A stretch of 64,000 bases of DNA from Anoplopoma fimbria (lineage: Eukaryota > Chordata > Actinopteri > Perciformes > Anoplopomatidae): assembly GCF_027596085.1 (NCBI RefSeq), contig NC_072462.1, positions 20,607,921-20,671,920 on the forward strand, in the 5' to 3' direction. The notes beneath the pieces were generated by a model, which saw nothing but the letters and a program-made list of their open reading frames with translations, searched no databases and was not told the origin of the DNA. Below, in pieces: positions 1-13,201 of this stretch. Positions within the stretch are counted from its first letter, which is position 1, and each line of letters begins with the position of its first letter. The translations under genes were made by a program, and so were the position numbers.

Positions 1-2594
1 CTTTAAATGTTCTCCTTCACCCTTTGTCTCTTTTCACCTCAAACTTTCTGACCTTCTCATCCTTCTCGCTTGTTGTCTTTGTCGTATTTGTACAATTCCT
101 CCACTTCCAGTCCTTTCCTGCATCCATTCCTTCTTCCCTGCCTTTCTTTCTCGATCATCTTTGCTTCTCACTCTCTCAATGTCCCTCTCCTCATCCCCCC
201 TCCATCTCCCTCTGCCCCTCTGTGTTTTGGCTTCTAGTTTTGTGGCGGCATCTGTTAGCTGTGTGTTTACACTGGTTTGCGTTAAGAACGGAGGACGTCA
301 TACTTTGACCCCCGGACCCGTCTGTGTGTACGTGTGCACGCTCCACCTTCACACCAGTTTTATGGAGCTTTTTGTGATCCTTAACCAGGAGTTTGCGTCA
401 ACACAACAGCACGAGGAGACCGCGGTCGCTGGCGTCTTGACTTGTATTTTTTACGTGTGAAAGCTTAGTGCCTCTGTGATGTCTGTTTCTCCTCCACTTT
501 GCATTATTTCACCACTGTATATAGCCGCATGGTGTTTATATTCTGCCTGTCACTTTGGATACATACAGAGCTACAATGACTGAAAAGAAACTACAAAAAT
601 ATGCATAAATATTGAATTGTGCGCCTGTGTATGCTGATGGATAGAAGCAAGGACTTGTGTCTGTTATGTAATTGCACTATGGTGTTTAAAAAAGGGTGCC
701 TATCTCATCTGTAAGGGATGATAAACACACAAGCACCAGAGTACTGGAGGACATCTCTAGACACACTATTATAAAAGAGTAGTGTTGTACAATGATAGAG
801 AGATAGAAAGTGACAGACTGATACAGAAAAATGAAATGGCATAGACAGTAAATGTTCATTATAATTTAATAAGTAAGAGGTCGTAAAACTTGAAAGCTCT
901 TCTGTGAAATACAACATCCCTTTTCCTTTGCTGTCAAAACGGGGGGGAAGTTATTGCTGCCCTGCCCTTTTCTGGCTTCGTCCATTCTTCTGTGTATTGC
1001 TGTCTTCAATGGCCGTCAGCTAAACACAATTTATGGCTAGCCAACATGGGCTGCACTCAGCCAGTTATTCAGCCTCCCAGCAAACACAACATCAACTGCA
1101 GTGGGTCATATATCCAGCCAGTCACCCTGGTGACCTGTCACACTGTCAGTCTGCATGATACACATAGTCTGCCAGTGAAAAAGCCAGTCAGTTTAGCAGA
1201 CCTGTTTGAGTTGGTTAAAAGACAGAGTTAGCACATAACTTACAATTCACACCTACACTTAAGTCATTTTCTTATTAACTGTCATCACAGATTATGTTAA
1301 ATAGACAAAATTAATCAAAAAGATTCTGACAGAATATTCAAGGGACAATGTCTCAGACACCCTAGTCTCAGAACACCCATCACTGTAATGACAAGGTTTT
1401 TAACATATATAATGAAGGAAAGAATTTACATTGTAAGCAAAAGTGGCGCCTGCTTCCTAAGGATTTTAAACCATAAATAACCACACAAGAAAAGGGGGTT
1501 CTTCCTCTCGGTTTGGCATTGACTCATTGTTGTAAACAAATCCAGTCTGAGTCGCTCTCACATCCCAGCGGTGGCATGAAGTAAACTGGGTTTACATAAT
1601 CTTAACGCTACAAATGATAACACATGAGTCCTAACCGCCAGTGTCGTGGCCACGGGTTGAGTTGTGAGGGCCAAGTCCCTTTGGCTTTTGTCAAGGTGTG
1701 TTTGCAAGCATGTGATTAGTGCTGAAAAGTCACTTAGAAAGTTACGAATATATTTCCCTCTCAATCTAACAAGTGTGTGAATTACACTGCTTCATATACA
1801 GTATGAATCACCAGCATAACAGATATACAGCTTGAAAGGACAAACATTCGTCTCCCGTCACTGACTTTGCCATTCTGGGTTGTGGTATCAATCAGTACCT
1901 CGTGGGTATTAGGGCTTGTGGGCAACGTTTTCAAATCGACAATAAAGACCGCTTTAATGGAAAAGTTCAATTTTTAGCATTTTCACTTTTAGCATAAATT
2001 GTTAAAAAAACGGTCAATTACTTAAAGTGTTAGAAACTTGATAGCGTAATCTAAAAGCAGATAGTTACCAATTTAAATAAAATAATTGCCACTTTTAGAC
2101 TCTTTTGGGCTCATCTCTAGACAACATCTACATATTTGTTTGTTTTTTGGTGAAGTAAAAAAAAATATTCTTAGGAAAATATAATTATAATTATAGCTTG
2201 TGAGAACATTTCTGAAACATAAATTCCCTCTCTGCAGCCTTGCACCAACATTAATTATAGCCAATACATGTGTAGCTTCGCCTTCAACTTAACCCAAGGA
2301 AAGAATATTAGTAAAATGAAAGTGGGCCCACTAATGAAGGTCAAACTTGATTAATCAATTCCTGCTCAGCTGGTTAAATAAAATGTTTACCCCCAAATGA
2401 AAGACCACAGACACACACGTACACACACGCTGACTGGTTGCCTTCAGCCTCACTAAGGATGAGTTAGAGGACGAGTGAGTTCTCTCGTTAGATTGATGTG
2501 CATCTTTTACCCTCAGGCAACGTATCTCCGCACACACAGACACACCAATTGGTATCTATTTCCTTTCGGTGTGCATCTTGTTTTTATATGTATC

Positions 2595-2635
<41 letters not shown>

Positions 2636-4526
2636 AGGGGACCCGTGCTACATGGCTGGGTAATGGAATTGTCTTGTCTCCTTGCAGGCAGATCGCTATG
2701 GAGGAGGGCGAACACGTAGAGCTCCTTCTCCTCTGGGACTTCCTGTTTAAACCAGGAAGTATTTGGCCCCACATGTTAGGGCACCGCTAAAGCTACTCAG
2801 CTTCCATTTTAATTACTCTCCTTGCTTGTCCCAGTACTCGGTCTATCATAATAAATAGCAAATACCTGCACGGAGGATTTACACGGCCTTAGAAATTTAA
2901 TTCAACAGTTTGTCAACCTCGGCTGGTCTCTCGGGTTTCGTTGCCGTCAGCAAGAGAAGCAGCCCAGCTTCCTGGAATTAATATTTTGAAGTCCTAAAAA
3001 CTCAAATGCGTATTACCTGGGGGATGGGCAAATACTTATAAATCATTTTTAGGAATCATGGAGAATGTTTAAAAGTTTTTTGATATTTAGGGAATTTTCC
3101 AAGTCTGCAGTTCCGGCAAGTGTCCTCAAGCATAGCCTGGACTTTCTGCCGCTCCAGATGTATTGTACTCTCGCTGAGCTCTGACGAAAAAAACGTCAAT
3201 TGGATTTTCCTGCAGAAATCAGTAAAGCATACACTGGACTGTTGTGAATGAGAATTGTAATACTTAGCGTAAATTGAGCCACAATACAGCTGTCCAGATT
3301 TATGTTCAGTAACAACTTAAAAAAGGAAAATGCCATGTGTCCTAACTGTCTTTTGTATCTAATGGTGTTTTACTCAACATCTGAATATTCATCCTTAGCA
3401 TCAGTGTCACTGCATTTCTCTCCCATTCTCTCTCTCTATCTCCTCTTTTTGTTCCGCTCCATTTTTTGCTCTATTTGCAGCACAACAGCAACTCCCGTCA
3501 CTTTATTGTAGCGGACAACCATATCAAATGGGAAAATGGGCCCGCTTTAAGAAGTCAATGGGAAGCCATGAGGGAAACTCAGACATATTAAAAAAAGAAA
3601 AAGAAATAGTCATTGTGTGCTTTGGCCTCTTTTTATCCGTTGGGTATCAGGAGTAATCTGGCAAGACAGATTGTTTTCCCCTTTTCCTCTCTCTCATTGC
3701 TGCTGTGTCAAATAGGAGATGGTGTGGCCAATATCCTTAGCAGTGTCAAGGCCTCAGAAATATACTCTGAATGTTTGCTCTTTATAATGTGAGTTGTTTT
3801 TGTTTTTTATCCAGAATACAGACATACACATATACATTGATCAAAAGTGGAACTGCAAAGGTTTTGCTCAGCCAAGGTAGTCTTTTTTCAAGACTTGAGT
3901 CCGGAACTGTGGTCTTTTTTTGTTTTGTTTTTTAACATATATATCTTTTTTATTTCCCTCAGTTCATCCATCACTCTCACCCATCACTCTCATCCATGTA
4001 TCTTTGTCCCCCACTGACTGCTACTACTTTTTCTCATATTTTAAGATTACGGCACAATCCCTTGGTTTCTATCTCATTCCATGTCTTTCTTTCTCCTCCA
4101 CTAATCCTCTTATACCGCCCTCTAGACCATTCCATATCACCCATTACTTTCTCTTCTTCTGGTCGACTTTCTCTCTGTACTTTGGTGTATATAAGCTTCC
4201 TTTGAAAGTGTCACATTGTGACTTTACACTCAAGTGTGCCCCTGCTGCCCCTCACTGGATATCATGCATATTAGTATGTACGGCGCAACTATAAGCTCCA
4301 TCTTCAGTGCAGATAAACACAAACAGCTGAATACTAATCAGTCAGTGTTGTCTCATGACTGCATTGTATTCTGGACTTTTGAGCTTACAGTTTGAATGAA
4401 TGATTCAGCGGCACATCACAGCATATTTTAAGGTATCATTCTATAAGAAAAGTTATAATCTTAAAGTAAAGAAAGCTGTTTGATTGTTTCATTTGCGAAT
4501 CAATATGTGAGTTAACATATAGCATA
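1..4526. other. non-coding stretch, no gene seen
   Basis: I find no exon or RNA gene here. Several pyrimidine-rich blocks (about 1-230, 3400-3480, 3920-4200) create short open frames rich in Ser, Leu and Phe. They have no domain-like pattern and no splice logic. One (CA)n tract lies at 2597-2633. The likely status is upstream intron or intergenic DNA of the cntfr gene whose exons begin at 52051; that link is inferred from the absence of any other gene. Confidence 0.7.
2597..2633. repeat. (CA)n microsatellite, 37 bp
   Basis: Uninterrupted CA dinucleotides. It is one of the few tracts in CA orientation and, like the others, it is short. Confidence 0.97.
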
Positions 4527-5044
4527 CCGTATTTTCCGCACTATAAGGCGCACTTAAAAGCCTTTCATTTTCTCAAAAAACGACAGTGCGCTTTATAATC
4601 CGGAGCGCTTTATATATGGATTAATTCTGGTTGTGCTTACTGACCTCGAAGCGATTTTGTGTGGTACACGGCGCTCTGTCAACATGTTTTAGTACGACTT
4701 TGGTAAACTACCGTAGTCAGGAGCGTCGCGGAGTAATACATACTGTGCTTCACCATAATATTACAGTGTGTGTGTATAAGGACCCAACATGGCTCCTGTC
4801 AAGAGACACGCTTACGACGCGGACTTCAAACTCAAGGCTGTCAGTCACGCAGTAGAACATGGGAATAGAGCAGCTGCGAGAGAATTCAACATTAATGAAT
4901 CAATGGTAGGAAGTGGAGGAAGTTTGACTGACTGACTGTTTTGTTTCACTTAATGCGCCTTATATATGAAAAAAGATCGAAAATAGACCATTCATTGACA
5001 GTGCGCCTTATAATCCAGTGCGCCCTATAGTGCGGAAAATACGG
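4527..5044 (+). mobile_element. non-autonomous Pogo/Tigger-like (Tc1-mariner superfamily) DNA transposon, 518 bp
   Basis: The ends are inverted repeats. The left end begins CCGTATTTTCCGCACTATAA and runs on into GGCGCAC; the right end is its complement with one mismatch in about 28 bp, finishing GCGGAAAATACGG. The element is flanked on both sides by TA (4525-4526 and 5045-5046), the target duplication expected of Tc1/mariner-Pogo elements. Internal sub-terminal motifs of the GTGCGCCTTATAATCC type recur near both ends. It carries a truncated transposase N-terminus (separate entry) and far too little sequence for a full transposase, so it is an internally deleted derivative. Family assignment rests on the encoded HTH region and the TA duplication, and no database comparison was made. 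Confidence 0.88.
4789..4935 (+). pseudogene. transposase N-terminal DNA-binding domain remnant (Psq/CENP-B type HTH)
   Basis: The ATG follows the context CCAAC. It opens a 48-codon frame beginning MAPVKRHAYDADFKLKAV, then EHGNRAAAREFNINESMV. The pattern of a basic start, FKLKAV, GNRAAAR.F and ..SMV is the N-terminal helix-turn-helix common to Pogo/Tigger-like transposases and proteins derived from them, where it binds the inverted repeats. In intact relatives the next residues are of the type RKWRKQ. Here one base appears to be missing after the GTA codon (4906-4908), so the frame shifts to GSGGSLTD and stops at 4933-4935. The central domain and the DDE catalytic domain are absent. It is a relic inside the 518-bp element, not a functional gene. 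Confidence 0.8.
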
Positions 5045-5062
5045 TACTCATAATATATAAAT

Positions 5063-5338
5063 TCTACAGACAAAAACACTGATAGGTTAGAGGAAGACAA
5101 GAAAGCTGCAAATTCAAAACAGTGTGAATCCGAAATATATAACAGGGACCCGTAGATCAAATCGGAGAGTTGCATTGAAAGTCTCCCCGGGAAGAAGCTG
5201 AAGTGGAGAGAGACTAAGTTAGATAAAGCACAAGTTGAGACAGAGGAGCTTAGGCTAAGCAACGGGAGCCTAACACGGGAAATAGTGCAGGTAGAAAGCA
5301 GGATTCAGGATCTTTGTGAGGATTTAGCAAAAAAATGA
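5063..5338 (+). pseudogene. broken coiled-coil reading frame of unknown origin
   Basis: One frame runs 92 codons, interrupted only by TAG at 5153-5155 and ended by TGA at 5336-5338. The first half reads TDRLEEDKKAANSKQCESEI. The second half is strongly charged and helical, with pieces such as KLKWRETKLDKAQVETEELR and LTREIVQVESRIQDLCEDLA, whose heptad-like spacing suggests a coiled coil. An acceptor-like TTCTACAG (5062-5069) overlaps the beginning. I do not recognise the family. It could be a decayed exon, a piece of a retroposon ORF1-like protein, or a processed-gene fragment. It lies 18 bp beyond the right end of the Pogo-like element, so that element may have landed in an older mobile sequence. 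Confidence 0.4.
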
Positions 5339-6021
5339 AATTGTGCATGCGGTGATGAGAATATAGGGCGCTGTAATTCCTCTGTTGAAAAAGATATGGA
5401 CCCTATTATTTAAAAAACATGCTCAAGTGATGTCAGTTGTCAGTTGAAACCAAAAGAAGGCACGCCAACACGATTAATTGGCATCTGGGTTCAATACAAA
5501 TGGTAAAATAGAGTAACCTATGCAGATTGGGTTGCCATACACGACCGAAGTTGGTGAAACTGTAGCATTCTGGGAAGGGCACCCATCCGTGTCGAAAACA
5601 CGAGGCTCATGGTTTTGTTTTTTTCGGTGGCTTTAAAGCCAATTGGAGCAAACTTTAGCGGCTGAACTTGAACAGCTGGAGCATCACTTCTAGTCTCCTG
5701 AAATGCTGCTCCAATTAAATTCGCAATGCTCCAGCTCCGTTCCACTCTAATGCTCTGCATGAAACAAAACCTTGGAAGCATATCTGGTAATTGGCAGTGT
5801 AAATTGGGTGTGCTGTTGCTGTCCTAAACCTTCTTTGCTTGCTTTTGCTAATCCCACACCTTCTTCCTTCCTCCGTCTATACAAACACAGTTGACCCATC
5901 CCTTAAGCTTTTCCTATCCTCCCTCTACGTTATTCTTTTCCTCTCTATGCTGATTATAAAGCACTTTAATGTTGCTCCTCCCTGTCCTTTTCTTCCTGTT
6001 ATATCTGCTGGGATTGAGAAA

Positions 6022-6430
6022 GACTTGGGCCCACGATGCGATATAATCCCGATACTTATGTCTTGATACATCTCATTCCGATATATCAACATATATTGCG
6101 ATATATAACTATAAGATACCTTATTTTATTAGATAAGGCGTTTTATAGGATACGATTGTCACTTGGTTCATTTCACTTCAATCAGACATTTTTTATTGCA
6201 GCAAAATGGGTTTGTTAGTCAAGTAGAATGACTGACCAACACTTCATCTCTGTTTTAACCAGCTTTCTGCCTATGCCATTAACTTTAACCACAACTGCAC
6301 AACAAAAAACTCCACATAGTAGACAAAAAAACTAATTGTTACCATTTTACACTTGCAGTATTAGTAGTTTATATATATCAAAGATCGATACCCAAAAATG
6401 TGTGTATCGATACAATATTGACACCCCAAA
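6022..6430. repeat. decayed dispersed repeat with GATATAT/ATCGATA edges
   Basis: The left edge has GACTTGGGCCCACGATGCGA followed by repeated ATATCG/GATATA words. The right edge has TATCGATACAATATTGACA and CCCC. In fish genomes, non-autonomous DNA repeats often have edges of the GTATCGATAC and GACACCCC kind facing inwards. The copy is degraded and I cannot place the exact ends or a target duplication. Confidence 0.4.
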
Positions 6431-7029
6431 TAACGCAATGCTATAATGATGTTTTTTCTCCATTTCTTATATTTGCACACCATGCTCAATTTTTTGATTT
6501 AAAATGTTCTTTGGGCCAATACATTATGTTGGTTACCTTTGAATCAAAAGCTCTTTGTATAAGAAGAAATTATGTCTAAATTGAACAGATCCAGGGTTCA
6601 TTCTGTTTTTTCTCTCTCTGCATCTCATTTTTTCCCTTTCTCACTCTAATTACCCATCCAGAGGTAGTGAAATAAACTGACTGACTGTGTTATTATCTTG
6701 TCTCCTCTGTTGGCTCCGCTTTATCCAGTTGATGTGCAGCAAAACAGAAATGTCTTTGGTTTGTCTGTGGGTTGTGTATGTAGGTGTTGCTGCTTGTGGG
6801 TGCCTTTTTTGTATACGCTTCATAATAATTTGTCACTCCGCCTTTGCAAGTGTTCTTTGTTTATGCCAAGATTTGCAGCTGCATATCTGTGTATGTACGT
6901 GTGTTTGAGTGTGTGTCTGTGGCTGTCACTGTGTGTTTTGTGTATGCGCCGAGAAGGTAAAGGCCTGTTCCCTCTTGACTAGTGTCCGGTGGAATAGAAA
7001 TTTCTGGGCTGTCTCGGCCCTTTTACGGT

Positions 7030-7135
<106 letters not shown>

Positions 7136-9761
7136 TGTGAGTGAGACAGATGGAGGAAAATAGGGACTTTGACCAGAAAGTATTCCCCCTGGCTCAGTCT
7201 CCAGCCGTGAGGTTGAGCAGTTTTCTCCATTGACGTCAAGCAACTGAGGAATGGTCAGATGTCCATAAAACATGCTCATCTGCCATTTAGGCGTGCACAC
7301 TCTATGTGTGTATTTGCCCGCACAAAGACATTTAAATGTCATATGTCTTGAGAGGTGAAACTGTCCACTCCTTCTGACCCCTCTCAGCCAGCCCTGTCAC
7401 ATGCACTCCGTTAGATGTGTCCCAAACCACAAAGCTTCTTGTCAAAGCACAGGTGAAGAAACTGTTCGCTGCTTCATCTTTTTGGATTTTGATTCCCTGA
7501 ACGTTTGACTGAAGATTCCACCAATGATCATTCTCTATCATACTACTGAGCCAAAATGATCAGAAGCTGTTTCTTAACTGATTTATTGCCTAAATAGTAA
7601 TATATATTCTATGTCTCAATACCTTTGCTACATCTTCTATAACCACCGGTTTAAATGTGCTGCCATCTAAAAAAATGTACTGGTTTAATGTGGATTTATC
7701 ATCCCATAAAACTGTCTGTGCAACACTGCAAAGAGATGCAGTAAAGCTATGTTAGTAAAGCTCTGTGGAGAGTAAACAAATAAGTGAGAGGTGAGCCAAT
7801 CAGTGCTTCAGAAAATAAAGCGGAAACCGGGTTCATGCCTGACATGGTGGAGGTATCACTTTTAATAACCTCATCTCCCTGAACCAATCAGATATTGTTT
7901 GTCACATTTCAGGGGAACTCATCTAAAATAGATTGTCACGTATCAGCATTATGAAAGTTTAAAATCCACCGCAGCCATTGGTGAGTTTTGCATAAAATAT
8001 AAAGTCTGGTATATGAATGTTTCTGTTTTATATAGATATACAATGTTTAATTTGTTCTTCATTTCTCATGAATGACAGTTTTAACTTCACTGTACACATA
8101 CAGAGTTAAAGAAAATTATTTAGGTTTCCATTGGTGCTTAACAGCTAATAAGCAATTAGTAAGCATCCCTGTACCCTCAGCTGAGAGCCAAAGCACATTT
8201 AAAGAGTGTAACAAACCTGTGGTGTGTGTGAGACAAAGAGAGCCAATGGGCCTCAGGCAGCCAAATTCTCTTAGTTGCTCCTATATTGTCTCTTGATTTA
8301 CTGTTAAGAGAAAAAAAAATGTCCTCTCCAGATGCAACAGACATTCTTAACCGTCCAACTCTGCTCTTACCCAGGTGTGCTGAACAATGAATCCCACTGA
8401 ATCATAAATTTGAGACGTATGACCGATTGATTATTAATATCATACGTAAAGCCCCCTAAACACTATATGTAGGGAAAGGTGTTGTGTCGTGTGCAAATAT
8501 TAGAATCTGAGAGATGCACCAAAAAAAGCTGTAGTATAAGAATAATTTCAAAATAAACTTTAACAAAGTAGACATGAATTTCAAGAGCGTCAGTATTTGC
8601 ATTACGTGAAATTGAAGAGCAGTATGTTAGAATTCAGAAGTGTGGTTATTTTTTTTCCTCAATTGAAGCACTTTTTGGACTGTGAAAATACAAACAGAAT
8701 AAAATAAATAGTAAACAAATGAGAGAGTGCGGAAGGAAATGTATGTTTTGAATGCAGAAAACCAAATGTGAGGTTGTTCATGTAGACTCCAACATTATAT
8801 CACACGCACATTCATATATTTACCCCCATATATCCTTATATGTGTGTGTAATGGACTAGGCCCTAACATAATTTCACGCTTCAGGATAAAAGTGACTCAT
8901 CCATTTAGACTGTTCAGGCTTTTCTATTTGATGCAGCAAACTAATCTGCGCTTCCAAAGGAGATTGTTACCCACTCACTCACTGATCATGATAATATACA
9001 GGCAGACTGCTCACTCCTCAAGATGTGCTTCAAGAACGTATTATACTGCGCCTATAACCTCTGTAGGAACACAGGTATACGTCTTTGATGGCATATTTTT
9101 AGGCAAAGAAAAAGCTTATATATTGTATCAATAAAACATGTTTATTCAAACAAAATATATATGTTTGTAACCTTCAAAGTGAGAGGCTCTATTGCAGGCC
9201 TGTTTCATTAGACTGCATTTGTTTCTGCAACTGCGTGTATGTACCTAATGCATACTGGATTTCCTTCATGCACAGTACATACATCTATCATATGAATTAG
9301 GTTGAGTAGCAGTAACAGAATCAGCAGTCGCTGTAGTAGCTGAACTAGCAGTAGTGGCAGTGTGTGCTGTATTTTTCAACAGTAAATAAAGGATTCTTGT
9401 GCTTTGTAAGGACCAAAGAACTACTACCACCAAGACATAGCTGCAGCAGTGCTGTCATCCTGGTGATGTCTCAGTTACACCAGCTTGTTGGTCCACTCTC
9501 TTGGGGACCAAGCAGCTGTGAGCCTGGACTGTGGCTAAACGGACGGATATACCAGCAGAACACAACAGCATGGGAAAAGAAAAGCAGGGACGGACGGAGA
9601 AAGATGAGAAAGATAAAGTAGAAGGCAAGAGTATTGTTAACTTGCAATATGAAGATTTGTATACAAGACTGTCAGGTTTTTAAAAAAAATGGGAATGGCT
9701 GGATGAACATAACAACTTTTTTAGGCTCTATAGGGATATACCTACCTGAATTGTTTCATTT

Positions 9762-9779
9762 AAAAAAAAAAAAAAAAAA
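9762..9779. repeat. A18 homopolymer
   Basis: Eighteen consecutive A. There is no polyadenylation signal or retroposon body that I recognise directly upstream, so I do not call a processed copy. Confidence 0.9.
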
Positions 9780-10249
9780 GGGCTGAGAGGGCATGATGTG
9801 AAAGAGTGGGCCATGGGAAGTAAAAACGCTGCTTGTGTTTAGGATAAACAAACACTGCCTTCTGGATGTTCGCACACATGCATGCTCTCGCACACACACA
9901 CATACACACACATGTTGCGGTGGGCGGATGAAAGGAGTCTCGCGCAAACATAGCTCCTGTGTCGAATGATCCGCTCTTATTGTGGAAAAACACAGGGATG
10001 TTGGTCTTGGCCGGACAAGAATGTGGGCTGTAATGGTGCTGTGTGCATGTGTGTGTGTGTGTGTAGTGCATGTGTGTGCCGCAATGAAAGCTCAAGCTTC
10101 CAAGTTATTTGTGCAGTCTTTTGCTTCAAACTGTCAGCACACACAAACACAAAAAGACAACAACATACACACATGTTAAACATGCTCATACCAATTCTAA
10201 TAATTCTAATAATCTATTCTGATCAAGTGTAAACCCAGCTCTTTTTAGG

Positions 10250-10357
<108 letters not shown>

Positions 10358-13162
10358 AAGCTCTCCTTTCTATCATTACCCTTCCCTCTGCTCCTTTTCA
10401 CATTGCGTTTCGTTTTCTTTCAACTTCAGATACCGTTTTATTAGGTTTTTTTTATCCAGGCATCAGCAGCCAATGTCATTCATCCATTTTATCACATTAT
10501 TTATTGCATCTGTTCATCTCATCTGCCTAACCAGCCTCGTTAGCTTTCAAGTGTTTGGGAGGTCAAATCACACAGCATCCGATCAAATACCGTGTCGCTG
10601 TGTGGTGAAATCTTTCTAGCTTTTACTGACTCAACCCTTCAGGAACTGCAAAACATTTCTTTTTGTCATTTATTTGTATGTAAAAAGTATTCAGTTAGCC
10701 TTGGTTGGAATTGGTGACTTTTTTTATTGTGGCTTGTATAGGCTCTTGATGAATTCCCGTCAAGATCAAAGTTTTAAATTGACAGTTTCATTGCCGATAA
10801 AGATGCATTGGTAGACAAGGTTAGATTGAACACCTTGACATTAAAGCAATGACAAAACAGTTTGAATAATACCCTTTTTCTGTTACCCCAAAGTCTTTGT
10901 CACATATCAAAGGTGAACAATTGGTCTTTGATTCACGATGTGTCCACATCAAATCATTTAGCAGAGGAAAAACATTCATACTCTGAAAAGGAAATTTGAT
11001 TTTAATTCTACTACTAGGAACTGTTGTTTTGTGTTGATTCTTGTGGTCCCTTTGGAAAACAGCAGACCTTGTACAATACTGAATACTTTTACTATTTCAA
11101 AAATTATCCTGAGTGCTGTTCTATAAGCAAAATTACACATTTAATAGGACAGTGCATCCTTGCATCCTAGTTCTGATGTTATTTTAGTTTCCATCCATCT
11201 ACCATGACATTATCTGCCGTAACACAGCTAATGGCAACCAATCACTCTTCTGAGTGAATAACACATGCGTAGACCCAGTAAGAGGCAGGTGTAATTTGTT
11301 ACTTAACCTCCATTTCTTTCTAAATGTTGAGTAAAATCTGCTAAAAGTCATGAACATTGCTAGATTGAACGACATGCAGAGCATACTCATGAAGCAGCCA
11401 ACCTGCAGAATCCCCAGCACAAAACCATTCCTTCAGTACCTTGTTAGAAGAGAGACAATTATAAATAATTCATATATTTGTTAAGAGGCACACATTTGTC
11501 TGTGTGATAAAGGGAGATTACCTCTATCAGAAAACTCAGAAGAGAAAATAAATAATTTCAGATTTCTTTTCAGCATCTCTGGAGGGGAAAGTTATTGTGT
11601 GCTAATCAGAGAGAAAGATGAAATCATCAAAGCAATATTACAGTCTACTGAGTCTGCCTGCATCTCCATGCTCAGTTTGCTTTCTCATTTCTCTCTCGTC
11701 TTCCCTCTGCTTTCTCCTTCTGTCTTTTCCCTCTCTGTCAAGTCCTCTTTTCCTCCAAGCCTCTCTCTCTATTACACACTTCCTCTTTGTCATTCTCTTG
11801 AGAGTGCTTTGTGTCAGTGTTCCTCACTTTGCCTCTTTATCTTTATCTCTGATATGTGTTTTATTTCTTTTTTTAGCTAGTTGCGTTTTTCTAACATCTC
11901 AGCTGCAAAATAAAATACAACTTTTTACATTTCATAATTTATGAAAATTCAGCCATCAAGAGAATAGCACAAACCTAGACAAATACAGTTTTGTTTCTGT
12001 TGGTGACATCATTTTTGTTTGACACACTTCCTGCTGAGAGATGCCTTGCTAATAGGCTCTTGCTGGATGGAAAACGTGCCCTTACACAGCATTTCCATGC
12101 TTGAGTTGTTTCTGTGACAACCAATGTCAGCATGGCAGCAGATGTTTACTCCGTGTAATCACTCAACATGTAATGTTGTTATTTGCAAATTAAAATGCGG
12201 ACATTCAGCGTTAAAGATTAGATTTTGAATTACAAATTGGATTGGTTGGCCTAAGGCTCTTTATTTACATTTCTGTGTGTTTTATCATCCCCTTCTTATT
12301 ATACATACAGCTTCTTTATATTGTTTCTGTCCTTCGAGGGATTATTTTAAATATTATTAATTGGAATTTTCATATCATATTTATTTAAAGCTGAAGCAGT
12401 CAATTGAAAAAGTCTGTCTTGCCTCTGCGGCCCTGTTGCAGAATCTTTGTAAAGCTTATTAAGAAATAATTAACCTAATTCACTTTTGCTTCAGGCAGAG
12501 TATCCCAATAGTTCTTCGTAGTACTGACTTACAATGAAAAGAGAGATAGTTGACAGCGTGAAAATGCTTTTGGGAAATGAAGACAGAATTATTAATAACA
12601 TTGCACTGTTGCACTGGGCATGCAAGTCATTACTGTGGCATGATTCAGGAATATTGCTTGAAATAACAAGTGAAGGGGAACAAAATGAGTTGGCAAAAAA
12701 AAAAGGCCTGTGTGGTTTTATCGAATCTTGAGGTTTTTTGGGGTAAAGACAATTTGTCATAATATTCAACTATGGTTTTTTTTATGTTCATGTAATTTCA
12801 AGCTTGGTATAGTTTAGCTTCAATTAAGCTGTAAAACAAAATATTATATTCAACAGTGATGTCATAAAACCTTTTTAAGAAATACTTAAAACAAAATTCA
12901 AGTGGTTAGATGTCAAGAAATAAGATCAAATACAGTATAATTAAACTGGAGTCAGTGACAAAAGGTGAATTGTTGGGCTATTTGTCCAACAGGACAAAAT
13001 GTGTTTCCGCTCCTCCTCCGATCAGCCCTTCATTTCCTTCTGTCCATCTTTGCGCTCCGTTGATAATGATCTTGGCAGGCCACAATGAATAATGTACACT
13101 TACCGTAATGGTCGGAAGAGGTTTAGAGAACATATACACACACAAAAACACACAAGGTCCAT

Positions 13163-13163
<1 letters not shown>

Positions 13164-13195
<32 letters not shown>
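13164..13195. repeat. (CA)n microsatellite, 32 bp
   Basis: Short CA tract in a wider CA-rich neighbourhood (13130-13390, 13490-13520) of interrupted ACAC words. Confidence 0.95.

Positions 13196-13201
<6 letters not shown>

Noticed and set aside
2690..2790. MEEGEHVELLLLWDFLF frame after TTGCAG
   Set aside because: Only 30 codons, no donor, no known match; compatible with chance.
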